Assembly: GCA_963662175.1 (NCBI GenBank)
Contig: OY759217.1
Span: forward strand, 17,052,562 to 17,116,561
DNA: 64,000 bases
Direction: 5' to 3'
Source: Aradus depressus
Lineage: Eukaryota; Arthropoda; Insecta; Hemiptera; Aradidae
The position numbers and the translations under genes were made by a program. Positions 26,688 to 37,729 of the stretch are shown piece after piece. The notes beneath the pieces were generated by a model. It ran no database searches, had not been told where the DNA came from, and was given only the letters and a program-made list of their open reading frames with translations. Numbering within the stretch: the stretch's first letter is position 1; every line of letters begins with the position of its first letter.

Positions 26688-29600
26688 GACACAAGAAATA
26701 AACCTTCAAAAACCGGGGGGGGAGAGGGTTGAAGGGCTTAGATGGGAGAAGCTTGGCCTTATAAACACTTGAGCTCAAACTCCAAGTCTCTAGCTGTAAT
26801 AGAGGCCGAGATCCCTACACAGGCTATGATGAAACCTGAATATCTTGGAGACGGCATACCCGATTTCCACCAAAGATGGCTGAGAACCATCTCGCAAACT
26901 CTCGTAATTTTAATTGTTTAAATGAATATTATTACTTAGTTATTTTGACTCGTGCCCAGGCTTTAACTACAAGGTCATATCGCCTACTACCAGAGCGCTC
27001 TTTCGTCACTCAGGTGGACATGAGCCCGACTCTGCTGTGGGAGTCCTACATTTTGCCTAACCTAAAGTTTTATTCACCTAGGTTAGGGGTCTTTAACGAG
27101 TACCTGACATCGTACAGGCTCGGGACCATCGTTTTACGTCCCCTCCGGCGCGAATATAGCCGAGTATGACTTTCAACTGCATTAGCATTAGCTTTAATAT
27201 GATAACATTTATGCAAAGCACGGCAGCAAGCTAGGAATATTTGACTTGGATACTTGTCAATAGAAGAAAGGACAATATTTCCTTCAGGATAAACTTTGAT
27301 AACCCTCTCCACTTACAATATTTGTCATACTTTCAAGCATGGCCAAGACATCTTCACAAAATTGTACGATATTGCTAAATTTTAGAAAATGCTATGAAAT
27401 AGCAATCGAAAGCAGAATACGATTTCATTCATGATCAAATAACAGACCTTTTTCTTAATTCAAAAGTTCACTTTCAAATTCATGAGTAAAACACAATCTA
27501 TACTCTATGAAACTGTTTTAATCTATAAAATGTAATAATAAATTTTAAACTCCCTTTTACACATATATTCTTCAACATTAATAAAAAATAAATTCTCACC
27601 TTTTCCTTTTGGGTGAAGAGGAGTCCTTTGACGGTGAACAAGAGGATTCATTTGAATCCACGACTCTCTGACGACATATTTTCAATTTCTGAATTTCTCC
27701 ACCAGAGCCATTCGAGCTTTCTATCTTCCATGTTGTTCCTTCGTCGATGGGAACCTTCGTCTCACTTGAACTATCCTGTCAAGAAAAAATAAGGAATTAG
27801 TCAAATACAATGCATAATACAACACATTGATTTACAAAAATGAAAGAAAATAGTGTTCCAGTTTTGTTTTAGCTTTAACTGATGTAGGATGAAATAAATG
27901 AGGAAAAAAAATCCATTTGGCAAGAGGGCGCCGGTAGCTCAGTGGTATGCGTGCTTGACTTCTGAGCTCAAGGTCGTGGGTTCGTAGCCCGACCGAGGCC
28001 CTTAGTTTATTTTATCTGGGAGGTAAAATAAACTTAAGCACGCCGTCCTTCGGATGGGACGTTAAGCGATGGTCCCGAGCCTGTACGATGTCAGGTACTC
28101 GTTAAAGACCCCTATCCTAGATGAATAAAAATTTAGGGTAGGCAAAATTTAGGACTCCCACAGTAGAGTCGGGCTCATGTCCACCAGAGTGACGAAAGAG
28201 CGCTCTGGTAGTAGGCGATATGACCTCGTTGTTAAAGCCCGGGCATGAGTCATAAAACCTAACCTAACCTCCATTTGGCAACTTCTAACTGATATATTAT
28301 AAATATATAATAACAATAAATAATATAACTAAGGATGGAGTAATACCGAAAATGGAGTAATACCGGGACATTGTTACACAAATATATATATTTTTATGGA
28401 ATAGATAATATTTCAAAAATAAGTTTTGTTTATTATTTGGCCCCATGTATATACAGACTTCTACTATAAAAAAAATAATGCAATATTAGCTGTTTGTTTA
28501 CAGAAGTATCTTCAATATATTGTCTATTTTCGAATGTTTTATAAAACGTTGATATATAGCGATTTATTTTGTGGCTAGAGTATAACAAGGTTCGCGGTTA
28601 TATTCTTAGTTTTCAATGATTCAGAAGCATGCCATGTATCATAGTACTTATTCATTATCTTGCAAAATACTCAGGATACAAGACTAAAAACGTCGTCGGT
28701 AAATCACCGGCAAATTAGTTCCCCAGCACGAATTCATCAATTAAGTTTTCGCACTCTTTCCAAAGGCTTATGGACCGCTTGGGCTAAAACTATTTACTAT
28801 TTGAATTACACAGTGGCTTCTGAATCTTCATACAATTACTATCGATACTTTTGTGTCGATACATTCATTACAATGGGAGATAAAAAGTACATTCTAGTTT
28901 TTGTGTTAAGCCTCCCCCCTTCCTTTGGTAGAAAATCGATAGGTGTCGTCTTCATGGGTTTCTGGATACACATAAAAAAGTTCGTGTCCATAAATTCATT
29001 CTATCGTGTTCATAGACATACATACGCACATAGACATGTTTTTTTTTTTATTTTTGTAATCAGGCGGTCGCAAAACATGAAATTCCGTTGAAAAGTCAGC
29101 ATCGAATTACTGACCGATTACGTTACTTCCCTATACTTCGTATCGTTAGTTACATGCCCGGGTATGTATCGCTAGTTACTACGAGGTCGTATCGCCTACT
29201 ACCAGAGCGCTCTGGCATGAGCCAGACTCAACAATTGTATTCACCAAGAGTAGGGGGACTTACCTAATATCGCAAAGGCTCGGGATTATCGCTTAACGTC
29301 CCACCCGAAGGACGGGGTGCGCAAGGTATTTCCACCGTTTCGGGTGAGAAAGTAAAAGTGACCTATAATGTTTTACTGTCGGCAGTTCCTACTGAATGTG
29401 AGTATGAGAACAAAACGCCCTTCATAATATATAATGCTGAGTACTTCTTAATAATTATTTTTTAAAAATAAACCCTTTCATATTAATTATGCATCAGGCG
29501 ATTAATAAAACAGGTACGTACACACAAGTGCATATCGCACATCCAGAGTAATAAAGACACATTTCAAAGAATGAAAATTTGGAAAATGTCAACTGTTCTC

Positions 29601-30628
29601 CAATTTCAACAATCAAAAAGCCAACGTGATTCTAATCTCACAACTATGAAGTCGGGAATAGGAGTTTAAGTAAGAATTTATGCAAGAAGTTAAATATTTC
29701 TGGACTCGTGGTCCTATTATTCCAAGGGTGCGAAATGTCATATCGTTCCTTTCCACCGAGATTATAACTATAATATTTTCAAAAATGATCAAATCATATA
29801 TTTTTTCCAAAGGGGGGAAGAAATCAATACATTCTCCAAGATTATGGAGAAGGTAAATTAAGACGGAGCGAGAGTGAGCATCGTGCTTATGGAAGGCCAC
29901 ACATATTTCATAATTTTCAAGACAACTCGTTCAATAAATACTTTCTTTTTTTTTTTTTAGAACTCGCTCGCTCAGACTTCATATTATCAACAAAGTATAA
30001 AAACACACACAACAGAAAAATATTTCCACCGAAGTGAATTAATATTACTTTACAAAAAAACAGCAACAAATGAAGTTGTAACAAGGAAAAAGAACTTCTG
30101 TAAGGGACTGATAAATGTCTTTCATGCAACTCGACTGAACTCAACTACAGCATTCAAAATCCAATACTACAAAGATAAGGCATACTTTCTACATACAGAG
30201 GAGAGAAAACTATGGAAAATGTATTTTTTTATTTGAACTTTAAAGACCGTTGAGTTGTGATATCTTACAGGAGCAGGAGGTGCTTCTGTCTTCCAAAAAT
30301 TGGGATCTTCTTGCCACTCGCTATTCAACTGACTGGACTGAGGCTTGCTTGGTCCTACCACCACGGCTGAAGTTTGCCTCCGAACGGATCGACGGCAAGT
30401 ACGTTCAGTATTTTGTTCCGCCCCCTCCAACTTTGACTTTTCAGAAATCTCACCAACCTCCTCCTTCTCATTATTAACAGGAAGACCTGCGGGTTCTGGC
30501 TCCGAGTCTGAAGATGACTTCTTTCTTCTCCTTGAATGACGTGTGGCTCGCCTCGTCTTGTCAACGGGGGTGGCTGGCTCCGCCACAGATTGGGCCTTGT
30601 TCCGGTCACTCTTCCGAACCATTTGATC
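13852..30628 (-). CDS. Acn: Acinus (apoptotic chromatin condensation inducer), 12 coding exons, 1001 aa
   Basis: Acinus is a nuclear RNA-binding protein that joins RNPS1 and SAP18 in the ASAP complex at the exon junction complex and acts in splicing and mRNA processing. Coding exons, 5' to 3': 30622-30269, 27775-27600, 26552-26169, 23680-22936, 22077-22035, 21775-21675, 19084-18805, 17612-17368, 16356-16123, 15697-15499, 14365-14253, 13983-13852 (stop TAG). All have GT/AG borders and phases agree, giving 1001 residues. Recognition rests on the RRM near residues 732-810 ([10 protein letters not shown], then KSKCYVKY across an exon join) and the RSB motif at about 935-955 ([19 protein letters not shown]). 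The first 550 residues are low-complexity, rich in Ser, Glu and Lys; the end is a charged Arg/Lys/Glu helix. No SAP domain, known from the long vertebrate isoform, is visible. The first exon starts GATCAA before the ATG, so an upstream exon could extend it. Family identity is very secure; the start is less so. Confidence 0.93.
17704..18082 (-). mobile_element. Two degenerate SINE fragments in an Acn intron
   Basis: Pieces at 17704-17790 (ATGAGCCCGACTACTCTGGG) and 17873-18082 (CGAGGTCATATTGCCTACTA to CATCCGAAGGACAACG). Both lie opposite in strand to the copy at 18340-18555. Confidence 0.65.
18340..18555 (+). mobile_element. tRNA-derived SINE, 3' half, in an Acn intron
   Basis: From the CTTCGGATGGGACGTGAAGC segment to CCCGGGCATGAGTCACAATA; head missing. 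Confidence 0.75.
19185..19800 (+). repeat. Family B repeat in an Acn intron, with a 25-base triplication
   Basis: Starts AACGAAGTGTAGGGGAAGTT and ends GTACATAACAGGTGATTCAC. Near 19575-19650 the CCGACGTAATGAATGTATCG text is present three times in tandem. Confidence 0.75.
20592..21646. mobile_element. Large foldback element with ~270-bp arms, SINE in its middle, in an Acn intron
   Basis: The arms at about 20592-20860 and 21385-21646 are reverse complements over most of their length; ends read TGAGGTGCTCAGAAGCAAA and its near complement. A SINE (21044-21355) sits between them. Another copy of the inner-arm text lies just outside at about 20491-20580. No clear target duplication seen. The right end is 28 bases from the Acn exon 21675-21775. 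Confidence 0.6.
21044..21355 (-). mobile_element. tRNA-derived SINE inside a foldback element
   Basis: Tail of the ATAACTAACT class, body and head with a small deletion after the B box. Duplication TTAGTTAT at 21036-21043 and 21356-21363. Confidence 0.88.
24328..24653 (-). mobile_element. tRNA-derived SINE in an Acn intron, B-box region deleted
   Basis: Tail with TTAGGTTAGG at the left, head at the right; about 30 bases around the B box are missing. Duplication of TAATAATAATAA type on both sides. Same strand as Acn. Confidence 0.88.
26684..26910 (+). repeat. Interspersed repeat family C, copy 1, after a 40-base poly(A) run
   Basis: Shares long stretches with 55140-55470, such as CCAAGTCTCTAGCTGTAATA and ATGGCTGAGAACCATCTCGC. 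A run of about 40 A precedes it (26645-26685). No protein recognised. Confidence 0.7.
26936..27155 (-). mobile_element. tRNA-derived SINE, tail half, in an Acn intron
   Basis: From TTAGTTATTTTGACTCGTGC to GTTTTACGTCCCCTCCG; head missing. Confidence 0.8.
27924..28269 (+). mobile_element. tRNA-derived SINE, near full length, in an Acn intron
   Basis: Head GGCGCCGGTAGCTCAGTGGT, body and tail AAACCTAACCTAACC. Duplication TCCATTTGGCAA at 27912-27923 and 28270-28281. Antisense to Acn. Confidence 0.92.
28685..29145 (-). repeat. Family B repeat in an Acn intron
   Basis: Starts CGTCGGTAAATCACCGGCAA and ends GAATTACTGACCGATTACGT and CTTCGTATCG. Confidence 0.7.
29148..29330 (-). mobile_element. tRNA-derived SINE, degenerate fragment in an Acn intron
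   Basis: Body pieces GAGGTCGTATCGCCTACTAC and CGTCCCACCCGAAGGACGG with internal deletions; abuts a family B copy. Confidence 0.7.
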
Positions 30629-31427
30629 CTGAAAAGTACAATAGACATAAAAAAAAAAACTTACAAAACAAAAAACAAAACTTAAGTGAATATATCAATT
30701 CTGTTTACAAGGCTTTCTCAAACGCTTTTATTTTTTTAAACCCCGAGAAATTAAAAAATTGTTTCATCGAGTCCCTTAGGGGAAAACGCACTGAGGTCGC
30801 TATCGAGGCTTACTTCGCTGTTTACAATGAAAATTATATCGACCCCTGCAAATTTTAGTCTAAAATACCTATTTTTAAAGCCTATAACGCATCCCTAGCA
30901 GAATATTGTCAACTCAAAAGTGCCCATTTTTAGTTGAGCTCAAAGAAGAGACGCCTGAAGTCATATCTGCCTGATAGAATGGTGTCACAAGTCTACTTGT
31001 AAAATCGATTTATTTTATTTTTAAATTTCACAATATTAATTAAAATCACTTCTTATTTTATCTGCCACTCAGTTGTATCTTTCCGACAATAGAAAGGGAT
31101 GTGTATCAATGAAGTGAAATTGACATATTTGTTTTCCGTAGCTCGAAAACCATAAACCAACCTGGCCAACAGTATATAAATAATTGAAATAAAAAAAAGA
31201 AACGTAAAGTAAAACATATGCGTAGGCTAAGTTCAATAGATATAATTTTGAGAAAATCTGTTTTAATTAATAGTTATAAGCACTTACACTATTTATTACA
31301 TTTAACAAATGCAAGTGATTTTGATCCACAATTATTTTTAATACTATTGGAATACGTTTAAGAGAAAATAAATAATTACAACGCTAAATATAGAAAATAT
31401 TTCAAATAAAGTTGTCGTCATTGTTAC

Positions 31428-31632
31428 GTTAGTTGTCTCATGCCCGGGCTTTAAATACGAGATCATACCGCCTACTACCAGAGCGCTTTTTCGTCGCTCT
31501 GGTGGACATAAGCTCGACTCTACTTGGATTTTTGCCTACCTAGGTTTATTCACCTAGGGAACGAGTACCTGATACCGTACAGGTTAGGGACCATCGCTTA
31601 ACTTTTAATCTAAAGGACGGCGTGCTTGTAAA
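31428..31632 (-). mobile_element. tRNA-derived SINE, tail half
   Basis: From GTTAGTTGTCTCATGCCCGG to GGACGGCGTGCTTG; head missing. Lies about 0.8 kb upstream of the first Acn coding exon. Confidence 0.78.
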
Positions 31633-31639
31633 TTAAACT

Positions 31640-33970
31640 ACATACTATATCTATAATATTTGTTTGATTTGTCGAAATTGTCGGCTGACAGACAATATAC
31701 TATACTACTATAACAATTAAAAAATCCTATCTTCGTTTCTTCAAATGTCTCCTAAAATCAACACTATAATTGTTATCTACTGTAATCATGCAGTTGTATT
31801 TAAAACAAAATATATAAACACATTTAATAATAGATCAATTAGAAATAAATAAATAAAATAGGTCTCACCTAGACCTATGTTAGACCAAAGAACAAAGCCG
31901 ATTTTGTTAATTATTTGAACGTTAAGGAAAAGAATGAACGATTAGAAATACTTTTAATTGAACCATTTCTGTACGGAGCTGAGGCCAAAATAAAGAGGCT
32001 GCGGCGCAGCAGATACCGAATGGACCCAACCAGTAACGAGAATTGCAGCGCGGCACATGTATATAAGGTCTTATCATCGTAGTTCTTTTTGTTGGAGGTT
32101 TGATTCACCAATGAATTCGAAACAAGTGATACAACTGAATATTGTAATAAATACACTGACCTCGGTCAACAATGGAAAAAATAAATAAAATAAACCACAA
32201 CTTATCAATGTAACAGTGCAATGACTTCTCAACGATAACGAAATTTGGGTAATTCAAAACAACAATTCATTATAAGTACAAAACGCGGCAACTATATTGT
32301 TTGTTTAATCAATAAAATAATGAAAGTGCCATGAAATGATCTTAAGTAGCACAAAATTTGGAAATAAACACCCTGGAAATCAGGTACTTATATAATCGTT
32401 AATATCACATTCAAATCAGTCAATACATCAGAAACTCAAATGTGAAGATAACTAAAACAATTAAAGAAAAATTAAATAAACTCCACACACCTTCTAAAGA
32501 ATATACCAAAATAAACTTCAAAAAGTACATACCTCAAATTGTAACTAACAAATACCAAAAAAAAAAAAAAACTCGAAAATAATAACAATCAGAAAAAAAG
32601 TGTCCTAATAACATTAGAAGGTGGATGCAGAAAACACAAAAAGGTTAATGAAAATAACTGTCATATTGTTGCAAAAACTGTAGTTAAATTACCTGTGAAT
32701 TAAATCATAAATAATCACTAAAAATACACTTTTCGACGATTACTTCTATTCACAAATTGGACGTAAAACAGCGTCACTTTTACAATTAACACACGACTCT
32801 CACAACGACAAATAGATTAATGGCGACCGTTACTGCTTACTAAATAACAAAAATGAAACAATTTCACTATAAAACATATTTTTGTTCATATGAGCAAGTT
32901 TATTTTCATTCAAGTTCATATTTACAAAGAATTTGTAATTATAACAGCCTTAACCAAAATGTTCTCATAAAGAAATTTAGTTCGTTCTTAATCGAGGAAT
33001 TTGTAATCAAGCAATCACAGATAGTAAGCACCTGGGTGTGGCTAGCTAAATTCCGGGAATTTTAAATTATAGGAGACAGACTTAATTTCAGTAGGGAACC
33101 ATAAAAATAGTCTCTCCTTACACTAAGCCCGTATTGTCTTGTAATATCAAATACTTAGTATTCACCTGCATTCATAAGTTTTGCTAGCACATTACTGGAG
33201 TACCCTAAAGAGCAGTGACTAACTACAATCGGGGAGAAAATCAGACTAATATTCCATCCTATTTTTTATCATTTATCGTGAAACAAGTACGAAATAGCCA
33301 AAACTCTTTTCATTTTAAAAGTCAAAATGGGCAATATTTATTAGTTCATTTTACTTGGAAATAGACTATTGTTTCGCCATATTGAATGTATTTATTAGAT
33401 ATCATATTGAAATGAAAAAAAGTGTACTGTAATATTTTCGACAGCAATATACGATTCAGAAGGGGCTTTCCTTTTGAGTCAGGAGGCTTTGAGTTCGTTT
33501 GTTTGTGTCTTATTCGATATCTGTCCCATCTGGTCTGTTTTTTACCAAATTTTGCATAAATGTTAATTGGTTCACATAATTTTTGGTTCATTTCTACAAG
33601 TGTAATTCACTATAAGAAGTAATTAACTCAAACAATTTTTGACAGTCAGTTCTACTGTCAATCAGTGTTGTCATGTGTGCTTTTTTCTCCTGAATGAATT
33701 GTAAATGAATTGAAAAGGTTTTCTAAGAAGGAATAATAAATTCCATTTATAATAGTATACAGCTCCATGTTTTATTAATCATAAAGACACCATTTGATAT
33801 CAAAGTTCAAAATTCCATTTTTTGTTTTTTTCTGGACATGTTCAAGTGCAGGTTTAGCCTAGATCTGTTTGATGACATTTCGTCACCGTTACGCAACTCG
33901 AGATATAGAGCTAATTATAAGCTACAATTAGACGTTAATTTGACTTCCCTGCCTATACGAAATAGTCATT
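31640..33970. other. Region upstream of Acn; likely holds its promoter and 5' UTR
   Basis: No coding frame is supported. Minus-strand donor-like sites stand at 32691-32692 (CACAG|GTAATT) and 32531-32532 (TTGAG|GTATGT), so non-coding first exons of Acn may lie at about 32.5-32.85 kb. Confidence 0.35.
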
Positions 33971-34079
33971 GATTAGCTAGTATTATTCTTGGGGGGAGGG
34001 GGGGGGGGGGCTAGTAGGGCCTGGGGGAGTAGCCGGTCAACACGACCGTGATAATAAAACAATAGTTCACATTTCACAC

Positions 34080-34579
34080 TTTGAAAACTTCCGTTGTAAT
34101 GAACGTATTGACTCAAAATTTCATATGTAAATTCAAAGCCCTATTATTTTTCAGCTGAATCAGAAGAATGGGAGAGGGGATCAAAGGGGCTCAACTGACA
34201 AATCCTAGTAACTGGCTCGACTAAATACCCTAATAACTACCAATTTAATGAACGTATCTTAACAAAATTTAGTATGAGGATTTAGAAGCCACTATGTAAT
34301 TAAAATATAAATTGTTAGCCCTAGGTGAGTCACCCAAAACTTTTTTCTTTCTTTTTTTCGTAAACATCACGTATCCTAATGTTCATACAAACAAAAGTGA
34401 TGTCAAACCGAAATAAAAAATCATACTCATCTGTACTTTGCCGGCCCCCGTTCATAATGGCATTCTGGTTTAGAATGAGCACCCCTTCTCCTTGGCCGAT
34501 TTGGTCGTCCTTATAGTTATCGTGACACACAGTCAAGCAGACAGACATTTTTTTTTCACTTTTCCAGGTATACGAAGTA
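34080..34579. repeat. Family B copies in opposing orientation next to the pogo-like element
   Basis: 34080-34345 is in plus sense (GTTGTAATGAACGTATTGAC). 34440-34579 is in minus sense up to TATACGAAGTA, where the transposon begins. Confidence 0.6.
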
Positions 34580-34916
34580 GGGTCAGGCGGGGTAATTGTA
34601 AACAAGTGACGTCAGAGCTCTCCATGAAGCCAATTCAGTAATAAAAGGAATGGACCCTCGAAATGAGACAACTACCTAAGGTTTATAACCTTCTTCCCGC
34701 CATTCCACTCGCCCTTTTCGTTTTCAGAGCTCATAATAGATAAGGTCTCCCAAAAAAGTGAAATTCAGTTTTTGTAGCCCTCACCATTCTTTGCTTCCTG
34801 CTCGACTTGTGAATGGTAAGTGGTTTTTTGTTATTAATATGAAAATTGGTAATCTTAGCTTCCAAGTACATATATTTTTTTATTCGTTGTAATGTTTTTG
34901 TGGATCCACAGTCGCT

Positions 34917-34963
34917 TGTTCACAATTACCCCAAAAATTTTCGTCATGGGGTAATTGTGAACA
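34917..34963. repeat. Left subterminal inverted pair of the transposon TIR core
   Basis: TGTTCACAATTACCCC at 34917-34932 faces its exact reverse complement at 34948-34963 with a 15-base spacer. The same core lies in both outer TIRs. Probably transposase binding sites; that role is inferred. Confidence 0.8.
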
Positions 34964-35039
34964 AAATGTCACTGTTCCTTTTTATCCCAATTATTCAAAT
35001 TGTACTTATGTCTAACAAGTCTACATTATCAATTCCAGG

Positions 35040-36230
35040 TTGAATGTGGTTCGAAACTACGTGAAGAAAAATGCTGGCCCCAGCTACAACATTGAGGATC
35101 TAAAAAATGCTGTTATTGACGTAAGCAATTCCAACTTGACGTACAGACAAGCAGCAGAACGTTATGGTGTACCTATTTCAGTCATCTGCTCAAGAATCAA
35201 GTGGCGAAAAGTAGATGAAGGTAAGATGGGTGCTGGTCGGCCTCCCCAGTTCTCACCTGAGGTGGAAAGTTGTTTGGTGAAATGTCTCAAAGCTAGAGCT
35301 AGGATAGGCTACCCATGCGATAAACAAAAACTTAAGCAACTGGTTCAAGAGTATATTATTACGAATGGCTTTGAAAGTCGGTTCAAGGATGGGTTACCTG
35401 GGGATGATTGGTACCAGAGTTTCATGAAAAGGAACCCTTGCTTGAAACTCAAAAAACCTGAGCACTTACAAAAATCAAGGAAGGATGCCAGAAACCCTTT
35501 TGTAATTTACGATTTTTTTTTGATAAAGTCAAGAGTTACAGATTTTGTGGAGATATTTTCGAAGAATATCACAAATAAATGCAGCAAACCAGTCACTTTG
35601 AGTCCCGTCAAAGGTGCAGGATCTCGTCTCAAATCGCACACGTACGGGGAGGTTCTAACAGCTGACGAGGTATTAGGAAGACTCAAGGAAGTGGAAAACG
35701 CAAAGTTGGCCAAGCGGAAGAAAACGGCCAAAACTGTATCTAAGAAAAAAGTAAGAAAACACCCCAAAATGTGCTCCAACTCAAAAGTTGAGGAAGACAG
35801 CGACAGTGATATGGACGACCTGGAACGAGAAACTGAAGAAACACGTCGCGAAGAATCTGATGCTGCAGAATTGGAAGATTTTTTGCAGGAAATGGAGTCA
35901 AAAGAGTATGAAGAGGTCTCTTGCATCGCACCTTCTGCAACCAATATAATCCCCAATAATTATATAGTAGTGGATATATTGGGTGGATCCAGGAAGACGA
36001 CCCACTTTTCATACGTCTGTAAAGTGGACAACATAACGGACGATGACGTTGAGGTCACTGGTCTTAAGAGTGTCGATGCAGCAAAAACAAAATTCGTTCT
36101 AGTGGAAAAGGACTGTTTCTCTGTTGGAAAAGATCAGGTGAAAGCCATTCTCCCCGCCCCATCTGTGAAAAAAGAGGGAAGGAGCTTTGTGTACAAGTTT
36201 CCCAGCAGCGTTAATGTGAAAGAAAAATGA
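35040..36230 (+). pseudogene. Pogo/Tigger-like transposase lacking its DDE catalytic domain
   Basis: The frame is open for 396 codons. Residues about 14-57 form a psq-type helix-turn-helix (LTYRQAAERYGVPISVI). Residues about 65-150 form a CENPB-type helix-turn-helix, ending RKDARNPFVIYDFF. In related transposases the roughly 250-residue DDE domain follows this point. Here the chain jumps to the post-catalytic tail (GEVLTADEVLGRLKEVE), then an acidic Ser/Asp/Glu stretch, then a basic-acidic C-terminal module. The frame starts at a TTG; the first in-frame ATG is codon 63, and a splice donor-like site at 34816 and an acceptor-like site before 35039 do not supply an in-frame ATG either. It is probably not a working transposase. 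Because both binding modules survive in frame, a repressor-like product is conceivable, but this is inference. Confidence 0.8.
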
Positions 36231-36439
36231 TTAACAGACTCCCTTTTTTTTAGAAAAGTTCAATTTTTGTGATTAATTTTTAAATGTTCAGTGATTCAGT
36301 TCCCAGTTTTGAGATTTAATTTTTGGGAAATACTGGCTTGCAAATAAATAAGTAGTTGGGGAAATCATGTGTATTGCATTACCTGTTTTGCTATTTATTG
36401 CTGTTGATGTAATTACTCTAGATTAACAAATGTTGTTCT

Positions 36440-36596
36440 GGGTAATTGTGAACAGTCGAATTTTGGACTCAAGTTTGATCCCCAATGCAAGGTATGCATC
36501 CATTCTAACATTACCGCCTAGATTCTTCATTCAGGATACTCTAAGAGCAAAATGTCTGTTCACAATTACCCCACTGTTCTGGGGTAATTGTGAACA
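36440..36596. repeat. Right subterminal copies of the TIR core, including an inverted pair
   Basis: One direct copy at 36440-36454 is followed by an inverted pair at 36557-36572 and 36581-36596 with an 8-base spacer. All carry the GGGTAATTGTGAACA core. Confidence 0.8.
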
Positions 36597-36775
36597 AACC
36601 GATTGTGACGCGATATCTGAAAATATTGAAAAAAATTGGGATGGATCTGAAAGAGCACTAACAACAGAAAAAAATTGCCTAGTTTTTTTCATTTTCAGGA
36701 GAAGTTAACCAAGTTTGAAGATTCATTGAAGTTGATACATAAGAAAACTGTTCACAATTACCCCGCCTGACCCTA

Positions 36776-37215
36776 TAGGGGAAGTTATGTAATCGGTCAC
36801 AAAATTCGATGCTGAGATTTCAACGGAATTTCATGTTTTCCGACCTCAAAATTCCAAATATGAAAAAACAAATTCTGTCTGTCTTTGTGTGTGTCTGTGA
36901 ACACGATAACTCTTAATAGAATGAATGTATCAACACGGAATTTTATTTATGAATCCAATACACTCTAGACGACACCAATTAATTTTCAGCCAATATCGAC
37001 GAAAGGTATGGGGGCAGGCTTAACAGAAAAACTGTAATAACTGCCGATAGAATGAATATATCGACATGAAATTTTGTATATGTGACCAAAACCTCGTAAG
37101 GACAAGACCTTTCGATTTTTAGCCAACTCGACCAAGCAAAGGGGGGATTAAGGGAGAGGATTTAAAAGCCCCTATGTAAGTCAAGTATTGAATATTAGCG
37201 CAAACGGTCGACTGG
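36776..37215 (+). repeat. Family B repeat interrupted at its first bases by the pogo-like element
   Basis: Starts TAGGGGAAGTTATGTAATCG right after the TA duplication; its missing CGAAGTA start lies at 34573-34579, left of the transposon. Confidence 0.75.
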
Positions 37216-37500
37216 TTTTGTAGGATGCATTACAAGAGTGGGTTAACGCCGAGCCGAAGCGTGCCGGTTTACCCAGTTTTTCTGCATTATAGTCAACATT
37301 CCAAGCATTGTTCACTACGTGAGTAGTAACATGGAGCTATTTTTAGCTTATCATCAAATGATTAAATTAAAATAAGATAACTCAACTGTACGGAAATTAA
37401 TTAAAAAATGAAATAGTGTTTCTCTGCACTTTACAATTTTAATTTACATTAACATTTAAAATTAATGATTAGCTTCCCACCTTCATAAAATCAAAATTTT

Positions 37501-37725
37501 AGATCATCCTTTTTGTAGCTGCGACGGACTTACTCCAGCTGACTCCAACCATGTCTTGTTAGCCTGTCCACTAACTGCCCTCCACAGAGACCAGCTATTT
37601 CATACCTTAATATCCCATCGTGTCCCCCTACCAACCGATATCAGACTCATAATTAGTAGAGTTAGAGATATTGAGATTCTAGACGCTCTTTTCAGTTTTA
37701 TTTCTGTAAATAATATAGTTTTATA
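37501..37725 (+). mobile_element. LINE ORF2 C-terminal fragment with CCHC-like motif
   Basis: The plus frame reads HPFCSCDGLTPADSNHVLLACP, a C-x-C-x(n)-H-x(4)-C motif found near the ends of many non-LTR ORF2 proteins, then LFHTLISHRVPLPTDI and a TAG near 37724. A 5'-truncated copy. Confidence 0.7.
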
Positions 37726-37729
37726 GTTA

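Larger units (their letters stand above)
34580..36773 (+). mobile_element. Pogo/Tigger-like DNA transposon, 2194 bp, internally deleted
   Basis: Terminal inverted repeats of 25 bases at 34580-34604 and 36749-36773 begin GGGTCAGGCGGGGTAATTGT and differ at one position (A or G before AACA). A TA duplication flanks the element (34578-34579 and 36774-36775), as known for the IS630-Tc1-mariner/pogo group. Two inverted pairs of the TIR core lie inside both ends. The only long frame, 35040-36230, lacks the DDE catalytic domain, so the copy is non-autonomous. Confidence 0.9.

Noticed and set aside
35507..36012. Minus-strand frames opposite the transposase
   Set aside because: Antisense shadows of the Ser/Glu-rich transposase tail.
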